Assembly (NCBI GenBank): GCA_014378995.1
Contig: JACMMP010000121.1
Location: 1-43,746 of the forward strand
Direction: 5' to 3'
Length of the DNA stretch: 43,746 bases
Source of the DNA: Hyphomonadaceae bacterium
GTDB taxonomy: Bacteria; Pseudomonadota; Alphaproteobacteria; Caulobacterales; Aquidulcibacteraceae
Both the position numbers and the translations under genes were made by a program. The notes under the pieces were generated by a model. It did not search any database, was not told where the DNA came from, and worked only from the letters and a program-made list of their open reading frames with translations. Below, piece after piece: positions 7,763-15,863 of the stretch (within the stretch, counting starts at the first letter, position 1; each line of letters begins with the position of its first letter).

Positions 7763-8158
7763 TCAGACGCGCGCGGCGCCAGCCTGCTTGCTTCGGACCG
7801 CGATCATGGTGGCCATGGTCTTGAACAATGGTTGCATAGCGACGGGTTTCATCAGGAGCTCGTCGGCGCCGCCAGCCATACAGGTCTCACGAATGTGCAG
7901 CGAAGTATCCGCTGTGACCACGATAATTGGCCACTGTGCCTTGTAATCCTTGCGCTCGCGAATCCGCTTGATCGCCTCCAAACCGTCCATCCCTGGCATG
8001 CGCAGGTCCATGAGCACGACCGCGAAGTCGCTGGCGTCGATCATTGCGAGACCAGCTTCAGCACTGGGCGCTTCTTCGACGGTGATGCCGGCGACGCTCA
8101 GCATGTCGCGAACGACACGCCGGTTCATCGGATCATCCTCAACAAAGAGCACGCGCAT
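7763..8158 (-). CDS. Stand-alone response regulator receiver (CheY-like)
   Basis: This is a single 131-residue receiver domain. The acidic pocket is E7-D8-D9 (VLFVEDDP), the phospho-acceptor is D51 (VVLMDLRMPGMDG), the switch threonine is T82 (VVTADTS) and the conserved lysine is K104 (LLMKPVA), so it should be phosphorylatable. There is no output domain, so it acts by protein contact or as a phosphate relay or sink. It lies 59 bp downstream of the TPR histidine kinase on the same strand, a natural kinase-regulator pair. That kinase's own C-terminal receiver has lost its acceptor aspartate, and this protein may supply the missing function. Confidence 0.92.
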   Translation of the reverse strand: MRVLFVEDDPMNRRVVRDMLSVAGITVEEAPSAEAGLAMIDASDFAVVLMDLRMPGMDGLEAIKRIRERKDYKAQWPIIVVTADTSLHIRETCMAGGADELLMKPVAMQPLFKTMATMIAVRSKQAGAARV

Positions 8159-8217
8159 AACTAAAACCTGTCTGTGGCGGCGATCCTACCAATTCAATGT
8201 TAAGAACGGTTTAGCGC

Positions 8218-10611
8218 TTAAGCAGCCTCGGCAACCGGGAACTGTTCAATTGCGGTGACGACGAGGGTGACATCGATCTCGCCTTCGAGCGCTGCGTCCG
8301 CGCCGCAAAGACGCGCCGCCGGCGCGGTCAGATGGGGGCTATCTCCGATCAGCACGATAAGCTTGGCGCCCGCCGCCGTTTCGCGAAGCCTCATGAGCGC
8401 GCCCATCGTCTCGGCCGGGTCGCACCCCAGCGAAGAAGCCGATACCACCACACGGCGATATCTGGCCGTCTCGAGTGCGGCAAACGCTTGATCCAATGTT
8501 TCGACCAAGCGCGCGCCCTCGCCTGCGCACGCTTCGTAGAGGCATTTGACGAACGGGTTGGCTTCGACAACGAGCGTATCGTCAACTGTCGTCGCTGCTG
8601 CCGCGGCCTTCGCTGTGGCGCCCGGTTCTAAGCGCAGACGGAAAGTGAAGGTCGAACCCACGCCCGACGCGCTCTCGACGGTCACCTCGCCGTCCATCGC
8701 GCGAGAAAGGTTGCGGCAGATTGAAAGACCAAGACCGGTGCCGCTGTGCTGGCGAGTGGTCGAGCCATTGACTTGATGGAACGGCTCGAAGATCGCCTCG
8801 AACTGATCGGTCGGGATGCCTTCGCCGGTGTCCTCCACGCGGATTTCAAGAGCGTCTTGCGTTTGCATAGCGCAGACACGGATGACGCCGCGCTCAGTGA
8901 ACTTGACCGCGTTAGACAACAGATTGAACATTACTTGGCGCAGGCGCTGCTCGTCGGCGACAACCGGCGCGCACGCATTCAAGTCGACCTCGAAAGCAAG
9001 ACCCTTGGCTTCGGCGTTCATGCGCCAGAAGCGGCAAACGTCCTCAAGCGCATTCTTGGGATCGAGCGGTATGCATTGGACCGTCAGGTTGCCGGTCTCC
9101 ATCTTGGCAACATCCAGGATGTCGTCGACGATGGCGCGCATGCTTTCCCCGGCCCCGTGCACGACTTGAACGCGCTCGCGTATGGCCCCTTCGACTTTCG
9201 GATCCTGCAGCATCACCTGGGTCATGCCGAGGATGCCGTTGAGCGGCGTCCTGATTTCATGGCTGGTGGTCGCTAGAAATTCCGACTTTGCCTTAAGGGC
9301 CTTCTCAAGCGCCACGTTGCTCACGTGCAATTGTTCGTTCGCGGCCCGCACTCGGTTGCGGCTCTTGCGCATGGACCAGTAGCCGTAGCCAAGCGCGCCG
9401 AGGACAATCAGCGCGATTGCAAACGCACCGAAGAAGATCAGAGACCGTTGGCGAGCCTCGGCCTCGAGCGTCTGCGTCCGCAGCTGCGAAATTTGCAGCT
9501 CTTGATTGGCAAAATCGAACTGCGCGCCCATCAGCGCTAGGTTGGCGGACGCCGCCACGTCGCGCGCCTCATCGTCCAAGCGCTTGAACGCTTCTAGGTG
9601 CCGCAGCGCCAGGCGCTGGTTTCCCAAAGCAACGTAAATGCGGTGTGCGCTGCTGTGAAAATCGCGAAACGGCATGGTCGTTTGCGTGAGGTCCTGGCCT
9701 TCGAACGCGCGCGCCATGAAGTCGGCGGCGCGTTGGGCGTCGCCAGATGCAAACGCCGCTTCACCGCGCACGCCCCACAGGAAGGGCTCCCAGCCGGCCT
9801 CCTGTACCGAAAAGCGCAGGCCTGCGCGTGCGGAGGCGTCAGCCTGCCGCGGCCGGTTTTGCGCTATCTCCACGGCGGCGATGTTGGTCAAAATCCAAGC
9901 GCGCAAGTAGGGGCTGTCCATCTCCTCAGCGATGGTCAGCGCTTGACGATATCCAGCTTCAGCCTCTGCAAACGCCCCCATTTCGCGTCGCACATCGGCG
10001 ATATTGTTGAGCAGCGAGAGGTCGATTGATTGATCCCCGCCATAGGTCTCACGCGCTTGTGTGTAATAGTCCAACGCACGTTGGAAACTGCGGGCGTCGG
10101 CGTAGATCGAGCCGATTTCCTGAAGCACCATGGCTTGGCTTCGGCGTTCTTCGAGCGCCTGGTAGATGTTGTGCGCGCCCTGAAAACTCGCCAGCGCTTG
10201 AGCATAGTCGCCCTGAAGCCGGGCCGAGCCAGCGCGCGCCTTCATGAGGTCCGCGTGGAGCTTAGTGTTGGGCGCAAATTCTGCGGCGGTCTCAAGCGCG
10301 CGGTCCAGTACCAGGATCGCTTCCTGCTCCCGGTTCATCCGGTTCAAGGCTTCGCCTTGCAGCCATTCGGCGGTCGCATGATCGATTGGCGCGCCCTCGG
10401 CCGGCAGCAGCGCCTCAGCGTCGTTGGCGATGCGCAGTGCTGCGGCTGGGTCCGCCATCATCGCCGAACGCGCCTCGGCGATCCTTGCCTCGAAGGGGGA
10501 TGTCGCGTCCGGGGCTTGCGCATACGCCGCTCCCATGGATGCGAAGAGGGCAAAGCCAGCAAAGAGCACAGCGCGCATGGTGAACAATCCGTTCTCGAAG
10601 AACGTCATCAT
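8218..10611 (-). CDS. TPR-containing sensor histidine kinase with degenerate C-terminal receiver
   Basis: This 797-residue kinase has a signal peptide (MRAVLFAGFALFASMGAAYA), a periplasmic TPR-like helical region (about 40-380, with the repeated Y.qAL..y..A pattern), one membrane span (about 391-413), a short coiled coil, HisKA with the H box FLATTSHEIRTPLNG (H451), the N box NLLSNAVKF, G1 DTGEGIP and G2 GTGLGLS. Residues from about 678 keep the fold pattern of a receiver but lack the acidic pair (VVEANP) and the acceptor aspartate (VVVSASSLG), so this part is a pseudo-receiver. TPR periplasmic sensors may sense protein or peptide ligands. The start could be the ATG at 10611 or the ATG at 10578; neither has a strong RBS. 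It is followed by a CheY-like gene and lies 75 bp beyond the subtilase gene. Confidence 0.93.
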   Translation of the reverse strand: MMTFFENGLFTMRAVLFAGFALFASMGAAYAQAPDATSPFEARIAEARSAMMADPAAALRIANDAEALLPAEGAPIDHATAEWLQGEALNRMNREQEAILVLDRALETAAEFAPNTKLHADLMKARAGSARLQGDYAQALASFQGAHNIYQALEERRSQAMVLQEIGSIYADARSFQRALDYYTQARETYGGDQSIDLSLLNNIADVRREMGAFAEAEAGYRQALTIAEEMDSPYLRAWILTNIAAVEIAQNRPRQADASARAGLRFSVQEAGWEPFLWGVRGEAAFASGDAQRAADFMARAFEGQDLTQTTMPFRDFHSSAHRIYVALGNQRLALRHLEAFKRLDDEARDVAASANLALMGAQFDFANQELQISQLRTQTLEAEARQRSLIFFGAFAIALIVLGALGYGYWSMRKSRNRVRAANEQLHVSNVALEKALKAKSEFLATTSHEIRTPLNGILGMTQVMLQDPKVEGAIRERVQVVHGAGESMRAIVDDILDVAKMETGNLTVQCIPLDPKNALEDVCRFWRMNAEAKGLAFEVDLNACAPVVADEQRLRQVMFNLLSNAVKFTERGVIRVCAMQTQDALEIRVEDTGEGIPTDQFEAIFEPFHQVNGSTTRQHSGTGLGLSICRNLSRAMDGEVTVESASGVGSTFTFRLRLEPGATAKAAAAATTVDDTLVVEANPFVKCLYEACAGEGARLVETLDQAFAALETARYRRVVVSASSLGCDPAETMGALMRLRETAAGAKLIVLIGDSPHLTAPAARLCGADAALEGEIDVTLVVTAIEQFPVAEAA

Positions 10612-10634
10612 ATGCGCGAGGCTTTAACATCACG

Positions 10635-10663
10635 CAAAAGGCCGCCCTCTCGCGAGAGCGGCC
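10635..10663 (-). terminator. Rho-independent terminator of the subtilase gene
   Basis: On the minus strand the sequence GGCCG.CTCTCG/CGAGAG..CGGCC forms a strong GC hairpin (10640-10663) followed directly by TTTTGCG. It lies 22 bp past the stop of the autotransporter gene and separates it from the kinase gene. Confidence 0.75.
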
Positions 10664-10685
10664 GATTGCTGAAGAAATGGCTTAC

Positions 10686-13484
10686 TCAGAAGTTGAGGCT
10701 GAAGCGAGCGCCCAACATTTGCTGGGCGTCCGCGCCTGCGCTGGAAGTATCGAGGCGGGCAATTGCGGCGATCTCGCCTTGACCTTCAAACAGTGGGGCG
10801 GCGTAGGCGCCTTCAATGAAGTATTGCCGGGCGCTTCCGCCAAGCTCGACGCGCTGGGTGACAGCGCCGAAGGCGCCGGTGTCACGATCGACAACATCGA
10901 TGCTGGTTACGTTGAGGCTGCCGCCGTCGACGTGAAGCGGCTGGCCGATGCGAAGGCGAGCGTGGTCGTTCGCCCCAAAGACGCCGTTGAAATCAAACGC
11001 CGCTTCGAACGCACTCACATCAACGCCCTCATCGCTGATCGCCAGCGATTGACCGGCGCTGCCGCGTATGCGGCCGAACGTGGCTGACAGCGCCACGCCG
11101 AAACGCTCGCTCGGCGTCCAATCGAGACCGAAGGTTGCGGCGTCAGTTTGCGTGCCAGCGGCAAAGTCGTCGGGATTGACCGATTGCAGACCAAGCAGAC
11201 CGTTGGTTTCGCGCAGATACGTGTAAGCGGCCGAGACCGAGAAGCCACTCTCGCCCATGGATTTGCGCAGTAACGCGTGCGCGGCCGCACTGCGATAAGG
11301 CGCAAAGCGTTCGAACACCGGGCGCTCTTCGCCAGTAAAAAAATCAGCTTCGTAGGCCTGCGACCGCCTCTCGGTGACGCCCCCGCTCAGCGAGAAGCCG
11401 GCGCCCAGGGCAACATCTGCAGCAACATAACCGCCGCCGGACGCAAAGCCCAGAATCGGGTTGGCGCCACCCGTGCCGGCCGTGAAGCTCGACGCCTCGA
11501 AGCTATCGTGACCCGACAGCGCAACGGCGCCGTAACCACGCCCGGCAAACAGCGTGAAGCCGCCCTCGCCTGCCAACATCATATCGAAAGCGTACGGCAA
11601 TTGCCCGTCGCGGACGAACTCGCCCGCCGGCAATGGCGACAAGCTCATGCGCACATCCCAGCCAAACGGATTGGCCACTTCGCCGGCAAACTCGCTGGCA
11701 AATCTGTTGCGCTTTTTGATTTTTGCGGACGCGCCGGCGAGGCTTGCGGTCAAGACGCTGCCGGCGTTCACACCCGAAGAATTGACGCTCGACAGGTTCG
11801 CGGTGAGCGGAATGCGGAAATCGCGATAGGTCGCCCCGATGTCTTCGTAGACAGTCACGAAGCCATCTTGCGCGCCCAAGAGCGCCACGGCGTCGCCGTC
11901 AGCGGCGAGGTTCACGTTCACGCGCTGGCCGCTCGCACTACGCTGGTAGAGGCTGGCCATGTTGATCGGCGCTTGCGAGGCTGCGATGTTTAGCATGCCG
12001 CGGCCATAGACCGGGTCGACGCCAGGGGCGCCGAGGTCCGTCGCCGTCATCAAGATGATGTCGGCCGATTCGCCCGCGTGATCCCGTAGCCAGGGCCAGT
12101 GGCTTTGCAGGAGTGCGATCGCGCCGCTTACCATCGGCGCCGAGAACGAGGTGCCAGATTGACGGGTGAGCCCACCCTGACCGTCTGATGTCAGGATCCA
12201 TTCGCCCGGTGCTACGATGAACCGGTCCATCAGCCGCTCTTGGCAAACGCCATTGTTCATCAAGCAGGCCGTGCCGGGCGTGTTGGAGAAGGGAGAAATC
12301 ACGCCGGTGGGACCCACGGATCCCACGACGATGAAGGTCGGATCGAGGTTGAAATTCCAGTTGATGTTTTGAGTTTGCGCGACGCCCTCATTGCCCGCGG
12401 CGTGCACGAACACTGTGCTTCCCAGCACGCCTTTGACACTTCCGTGCGAGTAAAGCCCCATCCAGTCGGGAGCGAAAGTGGAGCCAGGCAAGCCCAGCGA
12501 AAAGTTCACGACGCTGGCGCCCGACTGCTTCAATCGCGCAACGCCGTCGGCGATATCACCCCAGTTTGTTGTGCCGCTTGCGTCAAATGGATTATAGCCA
12601 ACCAAGGCGGCGTTGGGCGCAATGCCCATGGCGCCGCGGCCATCGTGATCGGCGACGAGCAAGCTCGCGACTGCGTCGCCATGGCCTTGACCGCCGTTGT
12701 TGTAACCGCCGCGAAGCCAGGCCGACACGTCATCGGACATCTCGGCGCCGGTGACGGAAAAATCGAACATCCCAATGGTAACGCCCTGCCCGCCGCCTGC
12801 GTTTTGCGAGAGCGCTGGGTTCCAATTGGTCGTGGCCATCCAATGATCGACATGGTCGCGTCCTGAGAACTCCATCAGCCCGTCATACCAAGCGAACAGG
12901 AAGCGCGCGCGATCGACATCGCTAAAGCCCTCGAAGGTCGAAGGGTCGGTAGGGTCGATGCCGTAGCGCGCGAACACGCCTGCGGCAAAGCCGTCGCGGA
13001 AGGATTGACCGGTCTGTGCTTGAACGGCCGCGCCCCAGAAGGTCTCCGAGCGAGTGATGAGATCTTGGAATTGAACGCCCAACGCGCTGGCGGCGGCCGG
13101 GCTAGTATCGACGGTCCTCCAAGTGGCGGAAAGATTGTCCATCGCCGGGCCGACATCGGTCCAGAACGAACCGACGTTGCCGTAGAACGGTGAGATGCGC
13201 CCCTGAGACGAACTCAGCGCGCCCCAAAATTGCGTGATGTCGCCCGAGAACGGAGACATGCGGCCCCAGAACGGATCGACGTCGCCAGCGAAGGGGCTGA
13301 GGCGTCCCCAGAGTGGATTTACATCGCCCGCAAATGGCGAGAGGCGACCATAAAATGGACTGATGCGGCCTTGATGAGCTTGCAGCACATTGCCTTGTGC
13401 GGTTTGTGCCGCTGCGCTTCCCGCGCTCAGCGCCAGCGCGCAGACGGCGCCGGCCGCGCTTGTCATCAGCTTATTCCGATACAT
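10686..13484 (-). CDS. Autotransporter subtilisin-like serine protease (S8) with heptapeptide repeats
   Basis: This protein has 932 residues from the ATG at 13484 (a GTG three codons earlier is also possible). It has an N-terminal signal peptide ending near SAAAQ; ten tandem heptapeptides (residues 39-108, listed separately); then an S8 domain with D241 (GMFDFS), H268 (GQGHGDAVASLL), the oxyanion asparagine near 365 (HAAGNEG) and S446 (GTSFSAPMVSGAIALLQS). The last 300 or so residues alternate polar and hydrophobic residues and end in a C-terminal phenylalanine (GARFSLNF), as in autotransporter beta barrels. The protease passenger is therefore likely displayed on or released from the cell surface. 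It has its own terminator and stands between regulatory genes (REC-EAL upstream, histidine kinase downstream). The substrate is unknown. Confidence 0.93.
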   Translation of the reverse strand: MYRNKLMTSAAGAVCALALSAGSAAAQTAQGNVLQAHQGRISPFYGRLSPFAGDVNPLWGRLSPFAGDVDPFWGRMSPFSGDITQFWGALSSSQGRISPFYGNVGSFWTDVGPAMDNLSATWRTVDTSPAAASALGVQFQDLITRSETFWGAAVQAQTGQSFRDGFAAGVFARYGIDPTDPSTFEGFSDVDRARFLFAWYDGLMEFSGRDHVDHWMATTNWNPALSQNAGGGQGVTIGMFDFSVTGAEMSDDVSAWLRGGYNNGGQGHGDAVASLLVADHDGRGAMGIAPNAALVGYNPFDASGTTNWGDIADGVARLKQSGASVVNFSLGLPGSTFAPDWMGLYSHGSVKGVLGSTVFVHAAGNEGVAQTQNINWNFNLDPTFIVVGSVGPTGVISPFSNTPGTACLMNNGVCQERLMDRFIVAPGEWILTSDGQGGLTRQSGTSFSAPMVSGAIALLQSHWPWLRDHAGESADIILMTATDLGAPGVDPVYGRGMLNIAASQAPINMASLYQRSASGQRVNVNLAADGDAVALLGAQDGFVTVYEDIGATYRDFRIPLTANLSSVNSSGVNAGSVLTASLAGASAKIKKRNRFASEFAGEVANPFGWDVRMSLSPLPAGEFVRDGQLPYAFDMMLAGEGGFTLFAGRGYGAVALSGHDSFEASSFTAGTGGANPILGFASGGGYVAADVALGAGFSLSGGVTERRSQAYEADFFTGEERPVFERFAPYRSAAAHALLRKSMGESGFSVSAAYTYLRETNGLLGLQSVNPDDFAAGTQTDAATFGLDWTPSERFGVALSATFGRIRGSAGQSLAISDEGVDVSAFEAAFDFNGVFGANDHARLRIGQPLHVDGGSLNVTSIDVVDRDTGAFGAVTQRVELGGSARQYFIEGAYAAPLFEGQGEIAAIARLDTSSAGADAQQMLGARFSLNF
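13161..13370 (-). repeat. Ten tandem 21-bp repeats encoding heptapeptides in the subtilase
   Basis: Ten contiguous units of seven residues: GRISPFY GRLSPFA GDVNPLW, then GRLSPFA GDVDPFW, GRMSPFS GDITQFW, GALSSSQ GRISPFY GNVGSFW. The consensus is G-[RD]-[LIV]-x-P-F-aromatic/small, with R and D units alternating to give a 14-residue (42-bp) super-repeat. The unit length is constant with no insertions. Confidence 0.85.
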
Positions 13485-13610
13485 CGCCCACACCCATGCA
13501 TTTCTAGCATTGTTCAGGGTAGAATACGGGCGATGCTGTTAATGTTGGGCCCTACGCGGTTAGTGAAAATGAACGCAACCATACCAAGTTTAACACGACG
13601 TTGACTCTGT

Positions 13611-14924
13611 TCAGCCGTTACGCTCGATGGCCGTGCGCAAAAACGACGTGACGTCGAACGGCGCTTGTTGGTCGGCGCGCTCCGGCGCGTTGAGAAACGC
13701 TGTGAAATCCGGCAACGCCATGGGCGACCCGACGAAATAACCCTGTGCGCTATCGCAGCCCATAACGGACAGGAGCGCTAACGTGTCAGCGTCTTCGACG
13801 CCTTCAGCCACGACTTCGAAATCCAGAGCATGAGCGAGCTCTATCGTCGAACGGACCAACAGTGGATCTCGGTGACTGCTTGTTAGCTTGGAAATGAACA
13901 TCCGATCGATCTTTAGTTCATGTACCGGCAGCCGCTGAATGTAGGAGAGCGATGACATGCCCGTCCCGTAATCATCGATCGCGACCCTGATGCCAGCCTC
14001 TGCGAACCGGCGTAATTTGATGATCGCCAGTTCCGGATTGTCGAAGATCGCTGACTCGGTCAGTTCGAGCGAAATCGCTTTTGGCGCCTCAGCAATTTGC
14101 TTCAACAAGCGGTCGACCAAGCCAGCATTGCTTGCCACGGTTGCGGATAAATTGACCGCAAACCGGATGCGATGCCCCGCGGCGGCAAGAGCCGAATGGT
14201 CCCTGATAGCGCGCGCTACCGCCCACTCTGTCAGCATTCCAATGTCGCCGCTGTCCTCAGCCAGGGGGATAAATTGATCGGCCGGCACGGTGCCAAGCTG
14301 AGGACTAGTCCATCGCATCAAAGCTTCAGCGGATTCGATGGTGCGTTGCCTCAGGCGCAACTGCGGCTGGTAATAAAGCTCGATCTCGTCGGTGGCGATG
14401 GCGCGCCGCAAGGCCTCCACCAGGTGATTTCGCTTAGTGGTGTCCCCGTAACCCAGCTCTTCCAGCCTGGCGCGATTGTCGAGCCTGCGCTGCAACCGCC
14501 CCTGCTCGGCCATGGCGCGCCGAAATTCGGACCGTACGCGCAAATGGACCGCGACGCGCGCCATCAAGACTTCGAAGTCGATGGGTTTGCTGACATAGTC
14601 GTTTGCGCCGGCGCCGATCGCGTTGAGCATGATTTGACGGTCGCCCGCCGCTGTCACCATGATCACCGGCAGTTCAGCGGCGCTATAATGCTTGCGGATC
14701 GCCTCGAGTGTTTCAAGCCCGTCCATGACCGGCATGGTGAAGTCTAATAGTACGAGGTCAGGCGTCTGCTCTTTCAATAGCCTCAAGGCATCGGGCCCGG
14801 ATGAAGCCCGGGTGGCCGAAATGCGCCGCACGCCTAACCGGCGAGAGAGCATTTCAGCGGCGTCCGCGTCATCATCGATGATTAAGACCCGTGCTTGGGG
14901 ACCTTCGTTGGTGACGCCGAGCAT
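13611..14924 (-). CDS. Response regulator with EAL c-di-GMP phosphodiesterase domain
   Basis: This is a 437-residue REC-linker-EAL protein. The receiver has D17-D19 (VLIIDDDAD), the acceptor D61 (LVLLDFTMPVMDG) and K113 (VSKPID). The EAL domain keeps the signature E200-A201-L202 (ESAEALMRW), the metal-site asparagine (FAVNLS), ELTES, the aspartate pair in IDDYGTGMSSL, K338 (ELKIDRMFI), EGVED and the final glutamine (QGYFVG), so it should be an active phosphodiesterase that opens c-di-GMP to pGpG. There is no GGDEF domain. It is probably controlled by phosphorylation. It is divergent from a PilZ gene across 360 bp, and the next gene on its strand is the autotransporter protease, 117 bp on, with no visible terminator between. 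Confidence 0.95.
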   Translation of the reverse strand: MLGVTNEGPQARVLIIDDDADAAEMLSRRLGVRRISATRASSGPDALRLLKEQTPDLVLLDFTMPVMDGLETLEAIRKHYSAAELPVIMVTAAGDRQIMLNAIGAGANDYVSKPIDFEVLMARVAVHLRVRSEFRRAMAEQGRLQRRLDNRARLEELGYGDTTKRNHLVEALRRAIATDEIELYYQPQLRLRQRTIESAEALMRWTSPQLGTVPADQFIPLAEDSGDIGMLTEWAVARAIRDHSALAAAGHRIRFAVNLSATVASNAGLVDRLLKQIAEAPKAISLELTESAIFDNPELAIIKLRRFAEAGIRVAIDDYGTGMSSLSYIQRLPVHELKIDRMFISKLTSSHRDPLLVRSTIELAHALDFEVVAEGVEDADTLALLSVMGCDSAQGYFVGSPMALPDFTAFLNAPERADQQAPFDVTSFLRTAIERNG

Positions 14925-15284
14925 GAAATGGCTTTCTAGGAGCAGAAGACGATTTATCGGATCATGACTTACCGCTTATAATTCGTTCTTAATACGAGGT
15001 CAGAATCCTTCTTTCAGTGCTTCGCTACCGATCATCGTTTCAAAAGCGCTAACGCCTGTGCTTCATGCTCCCGACGATGTTGGGAGATCTTAAAGAACTC
15101 GCGTCCAAGCTCGCGCCAAGGGCAAGGCATACAGAAACCATGGCGCCGACAGAGGTGGTTGCCCCGCGTGCACTCCTCGCGCGCGCCTTCCGATCTCTAT
15201 CGATGTATTAGCACGCCATCGCGGTGTTCGACCACGAGGAGTTAGCAATAGCTTAACGCAACGGGCGCCATCTGTTGCGGTGCG
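14925..15284. other. Divergent intergenic region between the EAL and PilZ genes
   Basis: This 360-bp space must hold the promoters of both genes. A TATAAT hexamer lies at 14977-14982 on the plus strand, but without a good -35 element at 16-18 bp it is only suggestive. A long minus-strand open frame over 15090-15665 is the shadow of the PilZ gene and is not called. Confidence 0.35.
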
Positions 15285-15614
15285 ATGTTTGGGAAACGCC
15301 CCCCTCCGAGTAGCGGTTTGGCGGACCGAGTGCGCCAGCTCGGCCAGGCCAAACCGCGAAGCATCGAGCCAACAACCAAACCGCGTGAGCCGCGTGAGGC
15401 GCACTTTCGCGAAGGGACCGTGACTCTCAATGGCGGAGAACGCCTGAGGGTAGTGATCAAAGACTTGAGCGCCAGCGGCGCGCGCGTGGAATTTATTGTC
15501 CACCGGCACCTTCCTGCGATGGTGACCCTCTCCGAGCCCACGCGAAAGCTCCGCCGCCAAGCCCAAGTGGTATGGCAGGGAAACGGGGCGGCTGGTCTCT
15601 GGTTCGTCGACTAG
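15285..15614 (+). CDS. PilZ domain protein (probable c-di-GMP receptor)
   Basis: This is a 109-residue protein with a basic, proline-rich N-terminus and a single PilZ domain from about residue 37. The two binding motifs are recognisable: an RxxxR-like stretch just before the barrel (KPREPREAHFR) and the D/N-x-S-x-x-G motif as KDLSASGARVEF. The end, RRQAQVVWQGNGAAGLWF, is the usual last part of the barrel. It should change its contacts when c-di-GMP binds; its partner is not known. It lies next to the divergent EAL phosphodiesterase, so turnover and sensing of the messenger may be linked here. The RBS is weak. Confidence 0.85.
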   Translation: MFGKRPPPSSGLADRVRQLGQAKPRSIEPTTKPREPREAHFREGTVTLNGGERLRVVIKDLSASGARVEFIVHRHLPAMVTLSEPTRKLRRQAQVVWQGNGAAGLWFVD

Positions 15615-15719
15615 CCGGGGCTCGGTTTCCTCGCCGAGGCGCGCCACCCCTCCGCTGCCAATCAACGCAGGACCCGACGCACGCGTGAAGGTCTCAAATG
15701 GGCCAACCTAGGTCATAAC

Positions 15720-15812
15720 GCGAATTTCCGCGAACGGCGGGCTCGATCCAATCCAGCCGATCGCTTAGCAATCGAAGCAACGGCGTGTTCTCGCCGAAAG
15801 TCGCCACTCAGT
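15720..15812 (+). repeat. Dispersed intergenic repeat, copy C
   Basis: It opens GCGAATTTCCGCGAACGGCG and continues with CTCGATCCAATCCAGCCGAT, CGCTTAGC, AGCAACGGCGTG and TCTCGCCGAAA, matching copies A and B block by block. It lies between the convergent PilZ and DUF4198 genes; the rest of that gap shows nothing else. Confidence 0.6.
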
Positions 15813-15863
15813 GACCAATCTCGCCAGTTAAGTTGGTATTTGCTGACGATAGGACGCAATTAC

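Noticed and set aside
13161-13370. CRISPR-like array
   Set aside because: The 21-bp periodic sequence is coding and in frame with the protease, with no spacers; no CRISPR array was seen anywhere in the window.
15090-15665. 191-codon minus-strand ORF
   Set aside because: It covers the PilZ gene in reverse and has no family character; the PilZ motifs are clear on the plus strand.
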